Shown: positions 59,607 to 64,000 of the stretch, piece by piece
How the letters are laid out: each line of letters begins with the position of its first letter
Numbering within the stretch: the stretch's first letter is position 1
Origin: Desulfovibrio sp.
GTDB taxonomy: Bacteria > Desulfobacterota > Desulfovibrionia > Desulfovibrionales > Desulfovibrionaceae
DNA length: 64,000 bases
Reading direction: 5' to 3'
Assembly: GCA_022839785.1 (NCBI GenBank)
Contig: JALHJW010000002.1
Coordinates: forward strand, 434,001 to 498,000
Notes under the pieces: model-generated
The model's database searches: none
What the model was told of the DNA's origin: nothing
What the model saw: only the letters and a program-made list of their open reading frames with translations
Translations under genes and position numbers: made by a program

Positions 59607-62600
59607 CTATCCGGCGCCTTCGTCCGTCAGCCGTCCCGCCTCCTTGAGCAGCGCCGGAGCCATCTCCCGCAGCCGTCTGGCGCCGGACGCGCACTCCGCA
59701 AGAATGCCGGAGCGGGCCGCGGCCTCCAGAGCCACGCAGCATTCCAGGGCCTCGGCCGCGCCTAGGATGCGGAAGGTGGTCTTGAGCTTGTGCGCCAGGT
59801 TGCCGATCTGCGCGAAGTCCTCCGCGGCCAGCGCCGCGTCGAAGAGGTCGAGCTGTTCCGGCAGGCTCTGCGTGAACAGGCCCACCACACGGCTGATCAT
59901 GTCCGGGCTGTCGCCCACGTAACTTTGCAGAATGTCGCGGTCGATCAGCGTCTGGACCCTCGGCGCAGGGGCGGGCGCGTCCGGGACGCCGCCCGCCAGA
60001 TGGTCCAGGGCGGCCAGCAGTTCGGCCGTGTCCGGCGGCTTGACGAAGAAGGCGTTGATCCCCGCGGACATGAACCGCTCGCGGTATTCCGGCAGGGCGT
60101 GGGCCGTGAGGCCCATGATGGGCACGGAGGCCTTGGCCGGGTCGGGCAGGGCGCGGATGCGGCGGGCCGTTTCCATGCCGTCCATGCCCGGCATCTGGCC
60201 GTCCAGGATGACCACGTCGAAAGGCTCCTCGACCAGGGCCGCGATGGCTTCCGCGCCGCTTTCCTCCAGGCGGACATGGTGGCCGTGCCGCAGCAGCAAT
60301 TGGCGCAGCAGCAGGCGGTTGACCTGGTGGTCCTCCGCCACCAGGACGCGCAGGGGGCGGCGGGCATGCCCCCTGGCCTCGTCCCGCGGCGGGGCGGGCA
60401 GTTCGGCGGGGTCGGCCGCGGCGAGGCGCACGGTCACGGTGAAGGTGCTGCCCTCGCCCTCGCGGCTCTGCACCGCGATGTGTCCGTCCATCATCTCCAC
60501 GAGACGGCGCGAGATGGCCAGCCCCAGGCCCGTGCCGCCGAAACGCCTGGCCGTGCTGCCGTCGGCCTGGGCGAAGCTGGTGAAGAGTTGGTCCAGGTGG
60601 CGGGCCGGGATGCCGATGCCCGTGTCGCCGACCGTGAAACGCAGCGTCACGCCGTCGTCCCCGGCCGGTGGCGGGACGGTCTCGGCGCTCACTGTCACGC
60701 TGCCGCTGTCCGTGAATTTCACGGCGTTGGAGAGCAGGTTGTTGAGGATCTGCCGCAGCCGCACCGGATCGCCGCGCACCGCAGGGGGGAAATCCGAGGA
60801 GAAGTCCGTGCGGAAGGCGAGGCCCTTGTCGCGCGCCAGGATCTCGGCCAGGGAGAGCGCCGAACGCAGTTCGCGGCGGGGGTCGAAGGGAATGGACTCC
60901 AGATCGAGGCGGCCCGCCTCGATCTTGGAGAGGTCCAGGATGTCGTTGAGGATTTCGAGCAGCATCCGGCCGGAGTCCTGGACGAGCTTGAGCGCGTCGT
61001 GCGCCCGGCCGACCGGGGTCTCGTCGAGCAGCATCCTGGTGAGACCGATGATGCCGGTGAGCGGGGTGCGTATCTCGTGGCTCATGTTGGCCAGGAAGGC
61101 GCTCTTGGCCTGATTGGCGTCCTCGGCCCGCTGCCGGGCCTCCGTCAGTTCGGCTTCGAGCTGCTTGCGCGGGGTGATGTCCGAGACGATGCTCAGGATG
61201 CACCGGCGGCCGAAGGCCTCGATGGTCGCGGCCGAGCACAGGCCGACGAGTTCCCCGCCCTGCCGGGTGCGGAAGACGATCTCGCGGTTCAGGACCAGGC
61301 CGCCTTCGCGCACCTCCTCCAGGAACCGGGCGCGCTGCCCGTCGTCGCGCCACAGACCGGTCTCCTTGGTGGTGCGGCCGAGGATTTCGTCCGGGCCGAG
61401 GCCGGAGAGTTCGCAAAAGGCCTTGTTGACCTGGAGCATGACGCCGGTCGCGAGGTCGCTGATGCTTACCGCCAGCGGGGTGTGCTCGAAAATCTTGGTG
61501 AAGCTGTCGCGGCTCTGGCGGAGGCGTTCCTCGGTCAGGCGGCGTTCCTCGATCTCGCTGCGCAGCGAGGCGGTCTGTTCGCGGACCTTCTCCTCCAGCT
61601 CGCGGCGACGGGCCAGGAGCGAGGCCACGCGGCGGCGGTGCAGGGCGTACACGGACAGGGCCGCCAGGAGGACGACGAGCGCGGCGAACCACCAGGTGCG
61701 CCAGAAGGGCGGGGCGATGACGACGGCAAGTTCGCGCGGCGCGGGATTCCATATCCCGTTGTTGTTGGCGGACTTGACCTTGAAGACGTAGCGGCCGGGA
61801 TTGAGGTTGGTGTAGGTGGCGGCGTGCGCGCCCCCGGCAAAGGTCCATTCCTTGTCGAAGCCTTCCAGCATGTAGGCGGTCCGGTTGCGGCCGGGGTCGG
61901 CGTAGTCCAGGGCGGTGAAGGACAGGGTGAAGACCCTGTCCTGCCAGCGCAGGCGCACTTCCCGGGCCGCGCTGATGTCGCCGGGCAGGGGGTGGGGCTT
62001 GTTGAAGACCGTGAAGCCGGTCAGGGCCGGGGACGGGAGGTGCGTGTTGGGGCGGATGTGTTCGGGAAAGAAATAGGTCAGCCCCTTCTGGCCGCCGAAG
62101 AACAACTCGCCGTTGTGCCCGCGGTGCGCCGCGTTCATCCAGAATTCAGGACCCTGCAGGCCGTCGCGGGCCGAGAAGTTGCGGACCTCCAGGGTCCGCG
62201 TGTCCAGGCGGGAAAGCCCGCGGTAGTGGGAGAGCCAGAGCCCGCCCTCGTCGTCCATGAGCATGGCCTGGATGGCGTCGCTGGGCAGGCCCGCGGCGTC
62301 GCCGGAGAAGTGCTCGAATGTCCCGGCGGCCGGATCGAAACGGTTCAGGCCGTCGTCCGTGCCCACCCAGAGCAGTCCGGAGGGATCCTCCACGATGGGG
62401 GTGACGCGGTTGTTGGAGATGCTGCGCGGATCGACCGGATCGTGCTCCCAGTGCGTGAACGCGCCGCTGGCCGGGTCCAGGCGGTTGAGGCCCGCGTTGG
62501 TGCCGATCCAGAGCATGCCGTCGCGCGTCTGCATGATGTGCCGCACGCGGTCGTGGGACAGGCTCTTCGCGTCGGCGGGATCGTGGCGGAAGCGGGCGAA

Positions 62601-64000
62601 GACGCCGCGTTCGGGGTCGAGGCGGTTCAGGCCGCCCTTGCTCGTGCCCACCCAGATGAAGCCGTCGCGATCCTCGAAGAGCCACCAGATTTTATCCTGG
62701 GAGAGGCTGGAGGGATCGCCCTCGACATGTCGGAAGCGGCGGAACACGCCGCGCACGGGATCGAAAAGGTTCAGTCCGTGGTCCACCGTGCCCACCCAGA
62801 GCCTGCCCGCGGAGTCCTCGAGGATGCAGCTGACGCGGTCGTCGGACAGGCTGCCTGGGTCGGCGGAATCGTGGCGGAAGACGCGCACGTCGCCCGTGCG
62901 CCGGTCCACGCGGTTGAGCCCGTGGTAGCTCGTGCCCACCCAGAGGACGTCCTGACGGTCGAGAAACACGGCGCTGACAAGCTCGCCCGAGAGACTGCGC
63001 GGGTTCCAGGGTTCGTGACGGAGGAGGCCGAAGGCCTGGTAGCCGGGGTTGTACTTGCACAGGCCGCCGGAATAGGTGCCGATCCAGATCATGCCGCCGC
63101 TGTCCTCCAGGAGCGTGTGCACGTCGCTCTGGGGCAGGCTCTGGGCGTCGTAGGGGTTGTGGTCGTGGATGGCGAAGCGCAGGGGGCCGGGTTCGGAGAC
63201 GGCCAGCCCCTGGGTGGTCCCGGCCAGAAGCTGGCCCTGCGCATTGCGCAGGAGGGCCTGGACCCCGGAGCCGTCGAGATGCTGTTCGCAGTGCCCGGAG
63301 GCGGCGTCGAGGAGGAAGAGGCCGTGCGTGTCCGTGCCCGCCAGCACTCTGTCCGGTCCGTCGGCCATGAGGCTGAGCAGGGCCGTGGACGGGGGGATGC
63401 AGGTCACGGGGCGGGTGAGTTCCTGCCGCGCGAAAGCGAGATGGAAGAGGCCGCGGTTTGAGCCGATCCACAGGCCGTCCGCGCCGTCGCGGGCCAGACT
63501 CCGGATTTCCGCCTCGGCCAGCTCTTCTCCTTCCGGCGTCCGGGCCGTCACGGGCGTGAACGCGGCCGAGGACGGGGACTTGACCGCCAACCCCTTGGCC
63601 GTGCCGACCCACAGTTCCCCGTCCGGAGCGAGCACGAGGGAGGTTATCTCGTTGCTCGGCAGGCCCGAGCCGTCGCCCTCGCGGACGGCGTGAAAACGCG
63701 CGCGGTCCGGCGGCAGGACGTTGAGGCCGCCCGATCTGGTGCCGATGAACAGCGTGCCGTCCGGGGCCGCGGCCAGGGCCTGCACGTTGTTGTCCGTGAG
63801 GCTGCCGGGATCGTCCAGGACGTTGCGGAAGACCACGAAATCGTGGCCGTCGAAGCGGTTCAGGCCGTCGTAGGTGCCGAGCCAGAGAAAGCCGTCCGCG
63901 TCCTGGACCGCGCTGAGCACCGTGGAAATGGAAAGGCCGTCGTCCACGCCGTAGTGCTGAAAGCGCGGGGCCTGATGAAGGGCCTCGGCGGCCGGGGCCA
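59607..64000 (-). CDS. Hybrid two-component sensor with periplasmic beta-propeller (HTCS-like), partial at 5' end
   Basis: Open to the window edge; visible part ~1460 residues. Two-component propeller repeats fill the first ~650 residues (WLGTYDGLNRFD, FIGTRSGGLNVL, WVGTSYHGLNRVD and more), then a Y_Y_Y domain (~680-735, ending YTNLNPGRYVFKVKSANNNG), one membrane helix (~745-765), a coiled coil, a PAS domain (~800-920), HisKA with FLANMSHEIRTPLTGI, HATPase (NLLSNAVKF, GGTGLGLAISRRL), receiver (DVVILDGQMPGMDG) and Hpt (NLAHKLKTTFRILG). The full set of phosphorelay domains is in one protein. GTG 63947 is not the real start: the residues before it (FQHYG) belong to the first propeller repeat. 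No DNA-binding domain is present, so the output goes through a separate regulator. Confidence 0.94.
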   Translation of the reverse strand, partial: APAAEALHQAPRFQHYGVDDGLSISTVLSAVQDADGFLWLGTYDGLNRFDGHDFVVFRNVLDDPGSLTDNNVQALAAAPDGTLFIGTRSGGLNVLPPDRARFHAVREGDGSGLPSNEITSLVLAPDGELWVGTAKGLAVKSPSSAAFTPVTARTPEGEELAEAEIRSLARDGADGLWIGSNRGLFHLAFARQELTRPVTCIPPSTALLSLMADGPDRVLAGTDTHGLFLLDAASGHCEQHLDGSGVQALLRNAQGQLLAGTTQGLAVSEPGPLRFAIHDHNPYDAQSLPQSDVHTLLEDSGGMIWIGTYSGGLCKYNPGYQAFGLLRHEPWNPRSLSGELVSAVFLDRQDVLWVGTSYHGLNRVDRRTGDVRVFRHDSADPGSLSDDRVSCILEDSAGRLWVGTVDHGLNLFDPVRGVFRRFRHVEGDPSSLSQDKIWWLFEDRDGFIWVGTSKGGLNRLDPERGVFARFRHDPADAKSLSHDRVRHIMQTRDGMLWIGTNAGLNRLDPASGAFTHWEHDPVDPRSISNNRVTPIVEDPSGLLWVGTDDGLNRFDPAAGTFEHFSGDAAGLPSDAIQAMLMDDEGGLWLSHYRGLSRLDTRTLEVRNFSARDGLQGPEFWMNAAHRGHNGELFFGGQKGLTYFFPEHIRPNTHLPSPALTGFTVFNKPHPLPGDISAAREVRLRWQDRVFTLSFTALDYADPGRNRTAYMLEGFDKEWTFAGGAHAATYTNLNPGRYVFKVKSANNNGIWNPAPRELAVVIAPPFWRTWWFAALVVLLAALSVYALHRRRVASLLARRRELEEKVREQTASLRSEIEERRLTEERLRQSRDSFTKIFEHTPLAVSISDLATGVMLQVNKAFCELSGLGPDEILGRTTKETGLWRDDGQRARFLEEVREGGLVLNREIVFRTRQGGELVGLCSAATIEAFGRRCILSIVSDITPRKQLEAELTEARQRAEDANQAKSAFLANMSHEIRTPLTGIIGLTRMLLDETPVGRAHDALKLVQDSGRMLLEILNDILDLSKIEAGRLDLESIPFDPRRELRSALSLAEILARDKGLAFRTDFSSDFPPAVRGDPVRLRQILNNLLSNAVKFTDSGSVTVSAETVPPPAGDDGVTLRFTVGDTGIGIPARHLDQLFTSFAQADGSTARRFGGTGLGLAISRRLVEMMDGHIAVQSREGEGSTFTVTVRLAAADPAELPAPPRDEARGHARRPLRVLVAEDHQVNRLLLRQLLLRHGHHVRLEESGAEAIAALVEEPFDVVILDGQMPGMDGMETARRIRALPDPAKASVPIMGLTAHALPEYRERFMSAGINAFFVKPPDTAELLAALDHLAGGVPDAPAPAPRVQTLIDRDILQSYVGDSPDMISRVVGLFTQSLPEQLDLFDAALAAEDFAQIGNLAHKLKTTFRILGAAEALECCVALEAAARSGILAECASGARRLREMAPALLKEAGRLTDEGAG

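Noticed and set aside
59790..63461. 1223-codon plus-strand frame opposite the hybrid kinase
   Set aside because: Antisense shadow; the minus strand encodes clear propeller, kinase, receiver and Hpt motifs.

Overview
The window is dense, high-GC chromosomal DNA with short intergenic gaps and many stop/start overlaps. I infer a sulfate-reducing member of the Desulfovibrio group. The evidence is one of the most complete GAK-type gene sets I would expect in that group, a type III plus a type I glutamine synthetase, an Rrf2 regulator, a CoA-disulfide reductase/rhodanese flavoprotein and many two-component proteins. No IS element, prophage, plasmid gene or CRISPR array was seen. Both window edges cut a gene: an HtrA protease at the left and a giant hybrid sensor kinase at the right.

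Layout. 0-4.3 kb: HtrA protease (partial), a periplasmic binding-protein-like protein, an Rrf2 Fe-S regulator, a small winged-helix protein and an aspartate-type aminotransferase. 4.3-9.1 kb (+): glycosyltransferase, gamma-glutamylcyclotransferase-like protein and endonuclease IV (overlapping), then a flavin disulfide reductase fused to a rhodanese. 9.2-14.5 kb (+): a purine salvage and uptake unit, namely xanthine-type phosphoribosyltransferase, BMP-family lipoprotein, two permeases and a double ATPase, with an intrinsic terminator hairpin lying inside the start of the first permease gene. 14.5-19.5 kb (-): a small coiled protein, then a surface-sugar operon (winged-helix/Rossmann regulator, NeuB-type synthase, glycosyltransferase) and a NadB/SdhA-like flavoprotein.

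19.6-29.7 kb (-) is the most interesting part: a long run holding XXXCH protein, PHP-like metallohydrolase, amphi-Trp protein, PhoU-APH fusion, ATP-grasp enzyme, HprK-related kinase, two small membrane proteins, CofD-like enzyme and a methyltransferase. The core matches what comparative genomics calls the GAK system, whose biochemistry is, to my knowledge, unknown. The order, the overlaps and the two small non-enzymatic proteins suggest a pathway that phosphorylates and ligates something onto a small protein or nucleotide carrier.

29.8-45 kb: moeA and shikimate kinase (+), an aldolase-fold protein that seems to lack the usual catalytic residues, a candidate free-standing RNA with its own promoter and two terminators, an EamA transporter with a GNAT-deacetylase fusion, divergent glnN/glnA with a long AT-rich control region, a PAS chemoreceptor, and a helicase-exonuclease fusion. 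45-51 kb: a sigma-54 two-component pair, a TPR protein, a VTT membrane protein with a DPM-like glycosyltransferase, and the initiator tRNA. 51.6-64 kb: an acyl-adenylating enzyme / acyl carrier protein / GNAT three-gene cluster of unknown product, a periplasmic solute-binding protein, a row of small hydrolases including PpnP, a cytoplasmic PAS histidine kinase, and the 3' part of a periplasmic beta-propeller hybrid kinase.
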